Positions 1 through 7,499 are shown, counted from the stretch's first letter. The stretch is 13,069 bases of DNA from Desulfocurvus sp. (GCF_023230885.1 NZ_JALNWM010000086.1:1-13069); one strand, 5' to 3'. Notes: generated from the sequence alone by a model not told the origin. A program made the numbers and translations.

Positions 1-124
1 CCCGGCCCAGCGGCGCGCCCAGGGCCTCCAGCCGTCCGGACCACGGCCCCCCAGCCCCGCGCATGAGCGTGCCGTAGGCGAACAGCAGGCCGCCGGGGAC
101 GGGCGCGGCGCCCTCCCTAGGCAT
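1..124 (-). CDS. Gamma-glutamylcyclotransferase-like (AIG2/YtfP fold) protein, N-terminal 41 codons only
   Basis: The gene runs off the left edge, so only residues 1-41 are visible. After a short variable N-terminus the protein reads LLFAYGTLMRG at about residues 13-23. This is the hallmark first strand and YGTL loop of the gamma-glutamylcyclotransferase/AIG2 superfamily, where the loop binds the gamma-glutamyl group. Family members cyclise gamma-glutamyl compounds or gamma-glutamylamines to 5-oxoproline; the true substrate cannot be told from this fragment. The catalytic Glu would lie outside the window. The ATG at 122-124 overlaps the last codons and stop of xth by 8 nt, which implies translational coupling as the third gene of the metallophosphoesterase-xth cluster. 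No good Shine-Dalgarno sequence precedes this ATG. The family call rests on one short motif. Confidence 0.6.
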   Translation of the reverse strand, partial: MPREGAAPVPGGLLFAYGTLMRGAGGPWSGRLEALGAPLGR

Positions 125-887
125 CCAGGGCCAGTTCCAGGCCCACGGGGCAGTGGTCCGAGCCCATGACCCCGGGCTCGATCCAGGCGCGGGACACCTT
201 GCCCCGCAGCTCCTCGCTGACGAAGAAGTAGTCGATGCGCCACCCCGCGTTGCGCGAGCGGGCCCCGTAACGGTATGTCCACCACGAGTAGTGGTCCGGC
301 CCGGGCTCGAACAGGCGGAAGGTGTCCACATAGCCGTGGGCCACGAAACGGTCCATCCAGGCGCGCTCCACGGGCAGGAAGCCCGAGGTGTTCTCGTTGG
401 CCTTGGGGTTCTTGAGGTCGATCTCCTTGTGCGCGGTGTTGAAGTCGCCGCAGACCACGATGGGCTTGTGGCGCCGCAGGGCCTCGCTGTGGGCCAGGAA
501 GCAGTCGTAGTAGCCGAGCTTGAACTCCAGGCGCTCGTCGCCCTGCTGGCCGTTGGGGAAGTAGATGGTGAAAAAATGAAAGGACGGATATTCCAGGTGG
601 ATGCAGCGGCCCTCGCCGTTGAAGCGCTCGTCGGGCAGCCCCGTGCGCACCGCCAGCGGCGCCACGCGGTAGAGCGCGGCCGTGCCCGAATAGCCCTTGC
701 GCTTGCGGCTGGGGTTCCAGGTCACCTGATAACCCGGGCGGCCCCGGTGCTCCTCGTCCAGCTGGTGCGGCTCGGCCTTGATCTCCTGCAGGCCGACCAC
801 GTCGGCGTCGCAGGCGGCGAACCAGTCCCAGAAGCCTTTCTGGATCACGGCCCGCAGGCCGTTCACGTTCCACGAATAGAGTTTCAT
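117..887 (-). CDS. xth: Exodeoxyribonuclease III (class II AP endonuclease)
   Basis: A 256-residue protein of the exonuclease-endonuclease-phosphatase fold, the usual length for Xth/ExoA. It cleaves DNA 5' to abasic sites and removes 3' blocking groups and nucleotides in cytoplasmic base-excision repair. The full active-site set is visible: N7 in SWNVNGLRA, E35 in LQEIK, Y109 in IYFPNGQ, D148 and N150 in GDFNTAH, D219 in WRIDYFF, and D244-H245 in the C-terminal GSDHCP. The ATG at 885-887 is preceded by an AGGAAGGA ribosome binding site. It starts only 10 nt after the stop of the metallophosphoesterase gene, and its own stop overlaps the start of the next gene, so the three are probably one operon. 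Xth is sure from the motifs; the choice between Xth and the close paralogue name ExoA is a matter of nomenclature. Confidence 0.95.
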   Translation of the reverse strand: MKLYSWNVNGLRAVIQKGFWDWFAACDADVVGLQEIKAEPHQLDEEHRGRPGYQVTWNPSRKRKGYSGTAALYRVAPLAVRTGLPDERFNGEGRCIHLEYPSFHFFTIYFPNGQQGDERLEFKLGYYDCFLAHSEALRRHKPIVVCGDFNTAHKEIDLKNPKANENTSGFLPVERAWMDRFVAHGYVDTFRLFEPGPDHYSWWTYRYGARSRNAGWRIDYFFVSEELRGKVSRAWIEPGVMGSDHCPVGLELALDA

Positions 888-897
888 CCCGTCCTTC

Positions 898-1563
898 CTA
901 GAGTGTGTGCAGCGTCACGTCCAGCGTCCGCCCGCTCAGGCCGATGACCGCGTAGCCGCCGTGGGCCAGCATCCCGGGGTTGACCACGACCGTGCGGCCC
1001 ACAAGGTCCAGGGCGCGCGACTCGTGAATATGCCCGGACAGGCAGGCCTGGGGCTGCACGCGCTCCACGAAGGCGCGCACCGCGTGGCTGCCGACGTGGC
1101 GCGGGCCGACCAGGTCGGCCTTGGTGCCGTGGGGCGGGTCGTGGGACACCAGCAGCGTGGCGTCCCAGCCGTCGGCCTGGGCCAGGGCCTGTTCCAGCAG
1201 CTCCGCCTGGCGCGCCTCGGAAATCTCGCTGGGCGTGCCGAAGGGCGTCGGCCCCGAGCAGCCCAGGCCCAGCAGGCCCACCCCGGGGGCCAGCTCGCGG
1301 GCCCGGCCGTGGATGGACAGGCCCTCCCGCTCCAGCCAGCGGTCCACGGCCGGGGTGTCCATGTTGCCGATCTGGGCCAGGACCACGGGGTTGGCGCCGC
1401 GCACGGCGTCCAGCACCCGGCGCGCCGCGTCCAGCCCGCCGTGGGTGGTCAGGTCGCCGCTGATGATGATCCCCGCGGCCCCGGACACGCCCGGGATGCG
1501 CGCCACGTTGTCCGGCTCGTCGTGGATGTCGCCTATGCCGATCCAGTATCTATCGTATCTCAT
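898..1563 (-). CDS. Calcineurin-like metallophosphoesterase
   Basis: A 221-residue protein with the ordered metal-binding motifs of the calcineurin-like phosphoesterase family: GDIHD (about 11-15), GDLTTHG (36-42), GNMD (66-69, the GNxD variant of the usual GNHE), SHDPPHG (140-146) and GHIHES (177-182). It should bind two divalent metals and hydrolyse a phosphomonoester or phosphodiester. The substrate is not evident; nucleotides, cyclic nucleotides or glycerophosphodiesters are all possible for the family. The frame is open further upstream to 1671, but the ATG at 1561-1563 fits best. It starts the first beta-strand just before GDIHD and has a purine-rich GAGGGAAAG upstream. It is probably the first gene of the cluster leading into xth, and its start faces the divergent folate gene across about 90 nt. 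Confidence 0.85.
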   Translation of the reverse strand: MRYDRYWIGIGDIHDEPDNVARIPGVSGAAGIIISGDLTTHGGLDAARRVLDAVRGANPVVLAQIGNMDTPAVDRWLEREGLSIHGRARELAPGVGLLGLGCSGPTPFGTPSEISEARQAELLEQALAQADGWDATLLVSHDPPHGTKADLVGPRHVGSHAVRAFVERVQPQACLSGHIHESRALDLVGRTVVVNPGMLAHGGYAVIGLSGRTLDVTLHTL

Positions 1564-1654
1564 TTGGCTTTCCCTCTTTCCCGCCGGCCCCGAAGCGCGT
1601 AGGATCCAGCAGCGCCCTGGCCCAGGAATGGGAACCCTAAAACAAAAGACCGCG

Positions 1655-2311
1655 ATGGAAAAGCCCCGCAACCCCGCCCCAATCCGCCCGGATGACCCCG
1701 GCGCCGACGCCGCAGCCGCGCGGGAGAAACGCGCCCTGCGCGCCGCCCTGCTGGCCCGGCGCCGGGCCCTGGCCCCGGCCGAGGCCGCCGCGCGTTCGGC
1801 GCGGGTGCTGGAGCGGGTGCGCGCCCTGCCCGCCTGGGCCTCGGCGCGCCAGGTGCTGGCCTACATGCCCGTGCGCGGCGAGGTGGACGTGGCGCCCCTG
1901 GTGGAGGAACTCTGGGCACGCGGGGTGCGGGTGCTGCTGCCGCGCTGCCGCCCGGGGCAGCCCGGGGTCATGGACGTGGCCTGCGCCCCGGACCTGGCCG
2001 TCCTGCGGCCCGGGGCCCACGGCATCGCGGAGCCCGACCCCGACGCCTGCCCCGCCGAGGCCGCCCCGGCGCCGGACCTGGTGCTCGTGCCGGGGGTGGG
2101 CTTCGACCGGCGCGGCCTGCGCCTGGGCTTCGGCGGCGGCTTCTACGACCGCTTCCTGGCCGGGCTGGGGCGCCCGGGGCCGCTGCTGCTGGCCCCGTGC
2201 TACGCCTTCCAGCTCCTGGAGGCCCTGCCCGCCGACCCGTGGGACATACCCGTGGACGTGATCATCACCGAGGAGGAAACCCTGTGGCCCCGACCCCCAC
2301 AGCGCGGCTGA
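1655..2311 (+). CDS. 5-formyltetrahydrofolate cyclo-ligase
   Basis: A 218-residue protein of the 5-FTHF cyclo-ligase (MTHFS/YgfA) family. It uses ATP to convert 5-formyl-THF to 5,10-methenyl-THF in cytoplasmic one-carbon metabolism. Evidence is the N-terminal KRALRAALLARRRAL helix (about 25-39), YMPVRGEVD (70-78), where the Glu in the family contacts folate, LVPGVGFDRRG (143-154), and the nucleotide loop LGFGGGFYDRF (157-167). The start is uncertain. The ATG at 1655 lacks a clear ribosome binding site. An in-frame ATG at 1628 lies right after an AGGA that is too close. Either way, the first 20-odd residues before KRALR are Pro/Ala-rich and not typical of the conserved domain. The 3' end overlaps the next gene by 28 nt. 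The symbol is left blank because fau, ygfA and fthC are all used for this family. Confidence 0.9.
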   Translation: MEKPRNPAPIRPDDPGADAAAAREKRALRAALLARRRALAPAEAAARSARVLERVRALPAWASARQVLAYMPVRGEVDVAPLVEELWARGVRVLLPRCRPGQPGVMDVACAPDLAVLRPGAHGIAEPDPDACPAEAAPAPDLVLVPGVGFDRRGLRLGFGGGFYDRFLAGLGRPGPLLLAPCYAFQLLEALPADPWDIPVDVIITEEETLWPRPPQRG

Positions 2312-3039
2312 TCCCTTTCGCCTTTCCAGGACTGGACCGCGTGGGCTGCGCCTTCGGCGCCCGGGCGCCCGGGGCCCGGGGCCCCCTGGACGGCGGCAAC
2401 ATCTCCCTGGACGTGGGCGACGACCCCCGGGCCGTACGCTCCTGGCGCCGGGCCATGCGGGACGCCCTGGGCCTGGGCCCGTGGCAGGAGCTGCGCCAGG
2501 TCCACGGCACGCAGATGCTCTTCGACCCCGACCCGGGGGACATCGACGCCCCCGGAACCATCGAGGCCGACGGCCTGGCCACGGCCAGGCCGGGCCAGGC
2601 CCTGGTCATCAAGACCGCCGACTGCCAGCCCGTGCTTCTGGCTCACGAAAGCGGGAGCGTCGTGGCGGCGCTGCATGTGGGCTGGCGCGGCAACGTGGCC
2701 GATTTCCCCGGGCGCGGGGTGCGCGCGCTGTGCGCGGAATACGGCCTGGAGCCCTCCGGACTGCTGGCCGTGCGCGGCCCGAGCCTGGGCCCGGCGGCCA
2801 GCGAGTTCACCAACTTCGAGACCGAATTCGGCCCGGCCTTCGCGCCCTACCACGACCCCGCCACGCACACCGTGGACCTCTGGCGCCTGACGCGCGACCA
2901 GCTCGTGGCCGCCGGGCTGCTGCCCGAGCGCATCCACGGCCTGGACCTGTGTACCCGCTCCTTCCCGGAGCTGTTTTTCTCCTACCGCCGCCAGCGGGCC
3001 TGCGGCAGGCAGGCCAGCGTGATCTGGATCCGGGAATAA
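2284..3039 (+). CDS. pgeF: YfiH/PgeF laccase-domain protein (purine nucleoside phosphorylase / polyphenol oxidase family)
   Basis: A 251-residue protein of the YfiH/DUF152/LACC1 family. It carries GGNISLDVGDD (about 37-47), QVHG with H74, TADCQPV with C114, HVGWRG with H131, and the C-terminal CTRSFPELFFSYRR block. H74, C114 and H131 form the family's conserved metal-binding site. Members have been reported as polyphenol oxidases, as purine nucleoside phosphorylase/adenosine deaminases, and as the E. coli PgeF that edits peptidoglycan precursors; which applies here is not visible. I choose the GTG at 2284 because GAGGAGG lies 8 nt upstream and the homologous region starts soon after; the open frame reaches further upstream to 2197 but without a site. 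This places the start inside the cyclo-ligase gene, so the two are probably translationally coupled. Confidence 0.88.
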   Translation: MAPTPTARLIPFAFPGLDRVGCAFGARAPGARGPLDGGNISLDVGDDPRAVRSWRRAMRDALGLGPWQELRQVHGTQMLFDPDPGDIDAPGTIEADGLATARPGQALVIKTADCQPVLLAHESGSVVAALHVGWRGNVADFPGRGVRALCAEYGLEPSGLLAVRGPSLGPAASEFTNFETEFGPAFAPYHDPATHTVDLWRLTRDQLVAAGLLPERIHGLDLCTRSFPELFFSYRRQRACGRQASVIWIRE

Positions 3040-3063
3040 CCGCCGGCGACGGCGCCATGCGGC

Positions 3064-3082
3064 GCGCCCCGGCCCGGGGCGC
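3064..3082 (+). terminator. GC-rich hairpin after pgeF, possible weak terminator
   Basis: GCGCCCC (3064-3070) pairs with GGGGCGC (3076-3082) around a 5-nt loop, 24 nt after the pgeF stop and 63 nt before ynfA. There is no T-run after it, so it may be an attenuating or RNA-stabilising structure rather than an intrinsic terminator. Confidence 0.35.
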
Positions 3083-3145
3083 AGCCGGGCGGACATCAGC
3101 CAGCCCTCCGCCCCGCCAGGCGGCGGCGATCCGGGAGCATCCCCC

Positions 3146-3472
3146 ATGCGCGGCATTCTGACCTATATCCTTGCGGCCTTTGCGGAAATCGGCGGCTGCT
3201 TCGCCTTCTGGGCCTGGCTGCGGCTGGGGCGCTCGCCCCTGTGGCTGATGCCGGGCATGGCCAGCCTGGCGCTGTTCGCCTGGGCCCTGACGCGCGTGGA
3301 CGCCGACTTCGCCGGGCGGGCCTATGCGGCCTACGGCGGCGTCTACATCCTGGCGTCCCTGGGCTGGCTGTGGGCAGTGGAAGGCGCGCGCCCCGACCGC
3401 TGGGACGCCCTGGGCGCGGCCCTGTGCCTGCTGGGCGCGGCGGTGATCCTCTTCGGCCCGCGCGGGGCGTAG
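3146..3472 (+). CDS. ynfA: YnfA-family (UPF0060) small inner-membrane protein
   Basis: A 108-residue, strongly hydrophobic protein, the standard length for the YnfA/UPF0060 family. Four membrane segments can be read at about 4-22, 32-50, 62-79 and 86-104. Family signatures are the FAEIGGCFAFWAWLR block (12-26), with the conserved EIGG-like turn at the end of TM1, GRAYAAYGGVYI (57-68), and LGAALCLLGAAVILFGPR near the end. The fold resembles small multidrug resistance transporters, and some YnfA proteins have been proposed to export cationic compounds; the substrate here is unknown. The ATG follows GGGAGCA by about 8 nt. It lies 106 nt after pgeF and may share its transcript or have its own promoter. 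It converges on ntrX across a 60-nt gap with a strong hairpin. Confidence 0.9.
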   Translation: MRGILTYILAAFAEIGGCFAFWAWLRLGRSPLWLMPGMASLALFAWALTRVDADFAGRAYAAYGGVYILASLGWLWAVEGARPDRWDALGAALCLLGAAVILFGPRGA

Positions 3473-3488
3473 CCAGACCCGGCGAAAT

Positions 3489-3522
3489 CCCCCGGAGCCG
3501 GGCGGCCCCGGCCCGCCGGGGG
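3489..3522. terminator. Nested hairpin between convergent ynfA and ntrX, probable bidirectional terminator
   Basis: An outer stem CCCCCGG (3489-3495) pairs with CCGGGGG (3516-3522). It encloses an inner perfect 6-bp stem, GCCGGG (3497-3502) with CCCGGC (3507-3512), around a 4-nt loop. It fills the 60-nt gap between two convergent stop codons. Read on the minus strand it is followed by GATTTC, a short T-run that could terminate ntrX mRNA. On the plus strand there is no T-run. Confidence 0.6.
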
Positions 3523-3532
3523 CGCGGCGGCC

Positions 3533-4912
3533 TCAGCCCGTCTGGATGCCGTAGGCCTTGAGCTTGCGGTAGAGGTAGGTCCGCTCCAGGCCGATGGATT
3601 CGGCAAGGCGGCTGACGCTGCCTTCGAACTCTTCGAGCTTGCGGCGCAGGAATTCGGCCTCGAAGTCCTGGCGGGCGGTCTTGAAGTCCACGGCGCCGGA
3701 GGGGATGGGCAGGTCGCGCGCCAGGGCCCCGCAGGCCGCCGGGGCGGCCAGTATCTCGGCGGGCAGGTCCTCGGGGCCGACCTCGGAGCCGGAGTACAGG
3801 ATCAGCATGCGCTCCACGAAATTCTTCAGCTCGCGCACGTTGCCCGGCCAGGGGTAGGCGCACAGCACCCGCAGGGCCTCTTCGGTGAAGCTCAGCGGGC
3901 GGAAGCCCTGCAGGCGGGTCAGGCGCTCCAGGAAGTCCTCGATGAGCAGCGGGATGTCCTCCCCGCGCTCGCGCAGGGGCGGCACCACCAACGGAAAGAC
4001 CTTGAGCCGGTAGTACAGGTCCTCGCGGAAGCGCCCCTCGCGGATTTCCTCCATCAGGTCCTTGTTGGTGGCGGCGATGACGCGCACGTCCACGGTGACG
4101 GTGCGCCGCCCGCCCACATGCTCGAACTTCTGCTCCTGGAGGATGCGCAGGATCTTGGCCTGGGTCTTCAGGCTCATGTCGCCGATCTCGTCCAGGAAGA
4201 GCGTGCCCCCGTCGGCCTGCTCGAAGCGCCCGGGGCGCGATGTCTCGGCCCCGGTGAAGGCGCCCTTCTCATGGCCGAACAGCTCGCTTTCGATCAGCTC
4301 CTCGGGGATGGCGGCGCAGTTCACGGCCACCAGGGGCCGCGCCCCGCGCCGCGACTGGGAATGGATCATGCGGGCCACGATCTCCTTGCCCGTGCCGTTC
4401 TCGCCGGTGATGAGCACCCAGGCTTCCGTGGGCGCCACCTGGGCGATGTGCTGGCGCAGGGCCAGCACCGCCGCCGAGCGCCCGGTAAGCGAGCTGATCT
4501 GCTCCGAGCCCAGGCGCAGGCGCAACTCCTGGTTCTCCCTCTGGATGGTGTTGAATTCCAGAGCCTTGTTGACGCAGAGGATGACCTTTTCCAGGGACAG
4601 GGGCTTCTCGATGAAGTCGAAGGCGCCCTTCTTGATGGCCGACACGGCGGTCTCGATATTGCCGTGGCCGGAGATCATGATCACCGGCAGGTCGGGCTGG
4701 CGCGAGCGCAGGGTGTCCAGCACCTCCAGGCCGTCGATGCCCGTGAGCCAGATGTCGAGCAGCACCAGCTCCGGCGCGCGCTCGCCCACCATGCGCAGGG
4801 CCTGTTCGCCGCTTTCGGCCTCGTGCACCTCGTGGCCCTCGTCCTCGAGGATGCCGCGCAGCGAAAAACGGATGTCCTGTTCGTCGTCGACAACGAGAAT
4901 CCTGGCCTGCAC
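3533..4912 (-). CDS. ntrX: NtrX-type sigma-54-dependent response regulator
   Basis: A 459-residue transcription activator with three domains. The N-terminal receiver (about 4-120) has the acidic pair D9-D10, phosphoacceptor D53, S81 and K103. The AAA+ sigma-54 interaction domain (about 143-370) has Walker A GENGTGKE (170-177), an intact GAFTGA loop (217-222), Walker B GTLFLDE (236-242) and the arginine-bearing FREDLYYRL segment. The C-terminal Fis-type helix-turn-helix ends in RLAESIGLERTYLYRKLKAYGI. The tyrosine-bearing recognition helix and overall length fit NtrX rather than NtrC. The GTG at 4912 follows GGGGAGGGC and begins directly before the first receiver strand; the frame stays open to 4978, but those residues are repeat-derived low complexity. 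The likely kinase partner is the NtrY homologue at 7663-9864, separated by two genes. It should open sigma-54 promoters after phosphorylation; target genes are unknown. Confidence 0.88.
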   Translation of the reverse strand: MQARILVVDDEQDIRFSLRGILEDEGHEVHEAESGEQALRMVGERAPELVLLDIWLTGIDGLEVLDTLRSRQPDLPVIMISGHGNIETAVSAIKKGAFDFIEKPLSLEKVILCVNKALEFNTIQRENQELRLRLGSEQISSLTGRSAAVLALRQHIAQVAPTEAWVLITGENGTGKEIVARMIHSQSRRGARPLVAVNCAAIPEELIESELFGHEKGAFTGAETSRPGRFEQADGGTLFLDEIGDMSLKTQAKILRILQEQKFEHVGGRRTVTVDVRVIAATNKDLMEEIREGRFREDLYYRLKVFPLVVPPLRERGEDIPLLIEDFLERLTRLQGFRPLSFTEEALRVLCAYPWPGNVRELKNFVERMLILYSGSEVGPEDLPAEILAAPAACGALARDLPIPSGAVDFKTARQDFEAEFLRRKLEEFEGSVSRLAESIGLERTYLYRKLKAYGIQTG

Positions 4913-5003
4913 CCTGCCCTCCCCTGGCTGGCGGTTGGCGCGGGCCCCAGCGGCCCGGCCCCCTGTGCATACCCGCAAAGAGCCGGGCAGGGCAAGGCCG
5001 GGC

Positions 5004-5078
5004 GCGGCCAGCGGCGGCGCGGCCAGCGGCGGCGCGGCCAGCGGCGGCGCGGCCAGCGGCGGCGCGGCCAGCGGCGGG
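5004..5078. repeat. Five tandem copies of a 15-bp repeat upstream of ntrX
   Basis: The unit GCGGCCAGCGGCGGC occurs five times end to end at 5004, 5019, 5034, 5049 and 5064. The first four copies are identical and the fifth differs only at its last base (5078). It lies in the 186-nt gap between the HD-GYP gene stop (5099) and the ntrX start (4912), so in the transcript it would form part of the ntrX leader. A 15-bp period equals five codons, but no credible gene covers it. Confidence 0.95.
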
Positions 5079-5098
5079 GCGGGCGCCCCCGGCCGCCG

Positions 5099-6469
5099 CT
5101 AGCCTTCGAAGGAAAAGCCCCCGGCCGCGAAAAGCTCCAGGCAGATGTCCACCACGGCCTCGTCGTAGCGCACCCCCCGGCCCTTGCGCACCTCGTCCAG
5201 GGCCACCTCCAGCCCCAGGGCCGCGCGGTAGGGCCGGTGGGAGCTCATGGCCTCCACCACGTCGGCCACGGCCAGGATGCGCGCCTCCAGGCACACGGCG
5301 TCGCCCGCCAGCCCCTTGGGGTAACCCGTGCCGTCCAGGCGCTCGTGGTGCTGAACCACGAAGTCCGCCACCGGCCAGGGGAAGGGCACGCCGCTCAGGA
5401 TCTCGTAGCCCACCCCGGGGTGGGTCTGCATCAGCCCGAACTCCATCGGCGTAAGCCGCGCGGGCTTGGAGAGGATCTCGGCGGGGATGTAGATCTTGCC
5501 CAGGTCGTGCAGCAGCCCGGCCACGCGCACGCCCTCCAGGCGCTCCGGGGCCATGCCCAGGCGGTCGGCGATGGCCACGGCCAGCCGCGCCACGCGCTGC
5601 TGGTGTCCGGCGGTGTAGGGGTCGCGCTTCTCCGAGGTCAGCACCAGGGCCTGCACCGTGGCGTCCACGGTCTGGCGCAGGCGTTCCACGGTGCTGCGCA
5701 GGCGCTCCAGGGTCTCGCGGCGTCCGGAGATGTCGCGAAAGGCCATGACCACGCCGCTGGCCGCGCCACCCTCCCCGGGCACGATGCAGGCCGTCAGCTC
5801 CACGGGGATCTCGCCCCCCGGGGCGCTCAGCGAAAGCCCCTCCAGGCGCAGCGGGCATTCGGCGCCCAGGGCCCCGGGAACGGGGTCCACGGGCTGGCCG
5901 TCCAGCCCGCTGAGCGGCAGCACGCGGGCCAGGGGCCGCTGGCGGGCCTGCTCCAGGCCCAGGCCCAGCAACCTGCCGGCCATGGCGTTCAGATAGTTCA
6001 CGCGGCCCGTGGCGTCGGTGGCCACGATGCCCTCGCCCACGCTGTCCAGGGTGGTTTCCAGCCAGCGGCGCTCCTTGCGGCGGCGGCGTTCGGCGCAGTG
6101 CTTGTAGTGGGCCATTTCGATGGCCGTGTGCATGTCGCGGTCGTCGAAGGGTTTGATGACGTAGCCGAAGGGCTGGGTGGCCTTGGCGCGTTGCAGGGTC
6201 TCCTCGTCGGCGTAGGCCGTGACGAAGATGACCGGGATGTCGCAACGCTGGGCGATGGCCCCGGCGGCCTGCACCCCGTCCATAGGCCCGGCGAGCATGA
6301 TGTCCATCAGCACCACGTCGGGGTGCAGGCGCTCGGCGGCCTCCACGGCGCCCTCGCCCGAGGGCACGACCCCGGCCACGGGGTAGCCCAGGTTCACGAG
6401 CCGGTGGCGGATGTCCATGGCGACTATGGTTTCGTCCTCGACGACGAGGATGGTCGGCTTGGAACTCAC
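5099..6469 (-). CDS. REC-PAS-HD-GYP response regulator, probable c-di-GMP phosphodiesterase
   Basis: A 456-residue protein with three parts. A receiver domain (about 5-122) has acidic E11-D12, phosphoacceptor D56 in VVLMDIML, T83 and K105. A PAS-like sensor segment (about 135-250) contains DSVGEGIVATDATGRVNYLN and ends in AFRDISGRRE. A C-terminal HD-GYP domain (about 265-445) has TSEKRDPYTAGHQQRVA, LLHDLGKI with H320-D321, H349, and HHERLDGTGYP (373-383). All HD-GYP metal and substrate motifs are intact, so it should hydrolyse cyclic-di-GMP under control of phosphorylation. The receiver sequence resembles the ARAC/CheY-like regulators often found with PAS kinases. The GTG at 6469 overlaps the stop of the upstream epimerase-like gene as GTGA, with GGGAGGGG about 11 nt before it. 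No dedicated kinase gene is adjacent; NtrY in the same cluster or an orphan kinase could serve. Confidence 0.9.
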   Translation of the reverse strand: MSSKPTILVVEDETIVAMDIRHRLVNLGYPVAGVVPSGEGAVEAAERLHPDVVLMDIMLAGPMDGVQAAGAIAQRCDIPVIFVTAYADEETLQRAKATQPFGYVIKPFDDRDMHTAIEMAHYKHCAERRRRKERRWLETTLDSVGEGIVATDATGRVNYLNAMAGRLLGLGLEQARQRPLARVLPLSGLDGQPVDPVPGALGAECPLRLEGLSLSAPGGEIPVELTACIVPGEGGAASGVVMAFRDISGRRETLERLRSTVERLRQTVDATVQALVLTSEKRDPYTAGHQQRVARLAVAIADRLGMAPERLEGVRVAGLLHDLGKIYIPAEILSKPARLTPMEFGLMQTHPGVGYEILSGVPFPWPVADFVVQHHERLDGTGYPKGLAGDAVCLEARILAVADVVEAMSSHRPYRAALGLEVALDEVRKGRGVRYDEAVVDICLELFAAGGFSFEG

Positions 6470-7437
6470 GCGGAGAGGCCCCTCCCTCCCGGTGGTTGCG
6501 GCCCCGGCTCCAGGCAGGCGGCCAGGGCCTCCCGCAGCTCGGGGCGGATGAAGCGGTAGCCCTCGGCGTCCAGGCGCAGGGGGGCGGCGCGCTGGCTGGC
6601 CAGGGCTGTCTCGCGGGCCATTTCGGCGCCCAGGAGCAGCCTGAGAGCCGCCCCGGGAACCGGCAGCCACGAGGGGCGTCCCAGGGCGCGGCCGAGTTCC
6701 CGGCAGAACGCGGCCATTGTCACGGCTTTGGGCGCACAAAGATTGTAGACCCCGTGGGCGCTGGCGTTGTCCAGCAGCCAGACGATGGCGCCGGTGGCGT
6801 CGGCCCGGTGGACCCAGGACAGCCACTGCCCCCCGCCGCCCGCAGGCCCGCCCAGGAAGAGCCGGAACAGCGGCACCAGCCGCCCCAGCAGCCCGCCGCC
6901 AGGGCCGAGCACGACCCCCAGGCGGGCCACCGCGCGGCGGGTGCCCAGGCCCTCCACGGGCTCGCTGGACGCCTCCCACTGGCGGCAGACCTCGGCCAGG
7001 AACCCCGGGCCGCAGGGCCGGCCCTCGCCCAGCACGTCGCCCCGCTCCGAGGCCCGGGGGCCGTAGTAGCCCACGGCGCTGGCCTGGACGACCACCGCGG
7101 GCGGGCAGTCCACCATGCGCGCGGCCTCGGCCACGGCCCGGCCCGCCAGCACGCGGCTCTCCAGGATGCGCGCCCGGCGCTCGGGGGTCCAGCGCCCGGC
7201 GGCGATGTTCTCCCCCGCAAGATTGACCACCGCGCAGGGCCCCGGGCCGGACAGCAGCCGCGCCAGGGGCTCCGGGTCGCGGCCGTCCCAGGCTGCGGCG
7301 TCCACGGCGGGGCCGAGCAGGGCCCGGGCCCGGGCCGGATCGCGGGTCGGCGCGCCCACGCCGTCCCCGCGCGCCAGCAGCCCGGCGACCAGGGCCCGGC
7401 CGATGAAACCTGTGGCGCCCGTGACGACAACGCGCAT
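6466..7437 (-). CDS. TIGR01777-family epimerase-like SDR protein
   Basis: A 323-residue extended short-chain dehydrogenase-like protein. The N-terminal Rossmann motif is MRVVVTGATGFIGRAL (GATGFIG at 7-13). This is followed by VVNLAGENIAAGRWTPERR (about 69-87), a signature of the TIGR01777/YfcH/SDR39U1 group, and a YYGPR segment carrying the active-site tyrosine region. The C-terminal DUF1731 part has LLLGAEMARETALASQRAAPLRL and ends in IRPELREALAACLEPG. Members are called nucleoside-diphosphate-sugar epimerases by homology, but the reaction of this group is generally not established; NADPH binding is likely. The ATG at 7435-7437 follows GGGAGGGATC. It appears to head a two-gene unit with the HD-GYP regulator, coupled by a 4-nt stop/start overlap. 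What connects the enzyme to c-di-GMP signalling is not apparent. Confidence 0.9.
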   Translation of the reverse strand: MRVVVTGATGFIGRALVAGLLARGDGVGAPTRDPARARALLGPAVDAAAWDGRDPEPLARLLSGPGPCAVVNLAGENIAAGRWTPERRARILESRVLAGRAVAEAARMVDCPPAVVVQASAVGYYGPRASERGDVLGEGRPCGPGFLAEVCRQWEASSEPVEGLGTRRAVARLGVVLGPGGGLLGRLVPLFRLFLGGPAGGGGQWLSWVHRADATGAIVWLLDNASAHGVYNLCAPKAVTMAAFCRELGRALGRPSWLPVPGAALRLLLGAEMARETALASQRAAPLRLDAEGYRFIRPELREALAACLEPGPQPPGGRGLSA

Positions 7438-7499
7438 GATCCCTCCCTTCGTACGCCACAGGCTACGGCGGCGTGTGCCGGTGGTTCTCAGTCTGACGG

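Noticed and set aside
1563..1671. Longer N-terminus for the metallophosphoesterase starting at 1671
   Set aside because: The extra residues are not part of the phosphoesterase fold and would overlap the divergent cyclo-ligase start; the ATG at 1563 has a better ribosome binding site and sits just before the first motif.
3040..3145. Possible small gene or RNA between pgeF and ynfA
   Set aside because: Only GC-rich short hairpins are visible; no start with a ribosome binding site and no recognisable RNA family.
5004..5078. Possible CRISPR array
   Set aside because: The 15-bp units are directly adjacent with no spacers, and no cas genes are nearby.
4118..6559. A plus-strand open frame of about 813 codons that includes the 15-bp repeat as GQRRR repeats
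   Set aside because: It lies antisense to ntrX and the HD-GYP gene, has no ribosome binding site or domain, and its composition is that of a GC-driven shadow frame.
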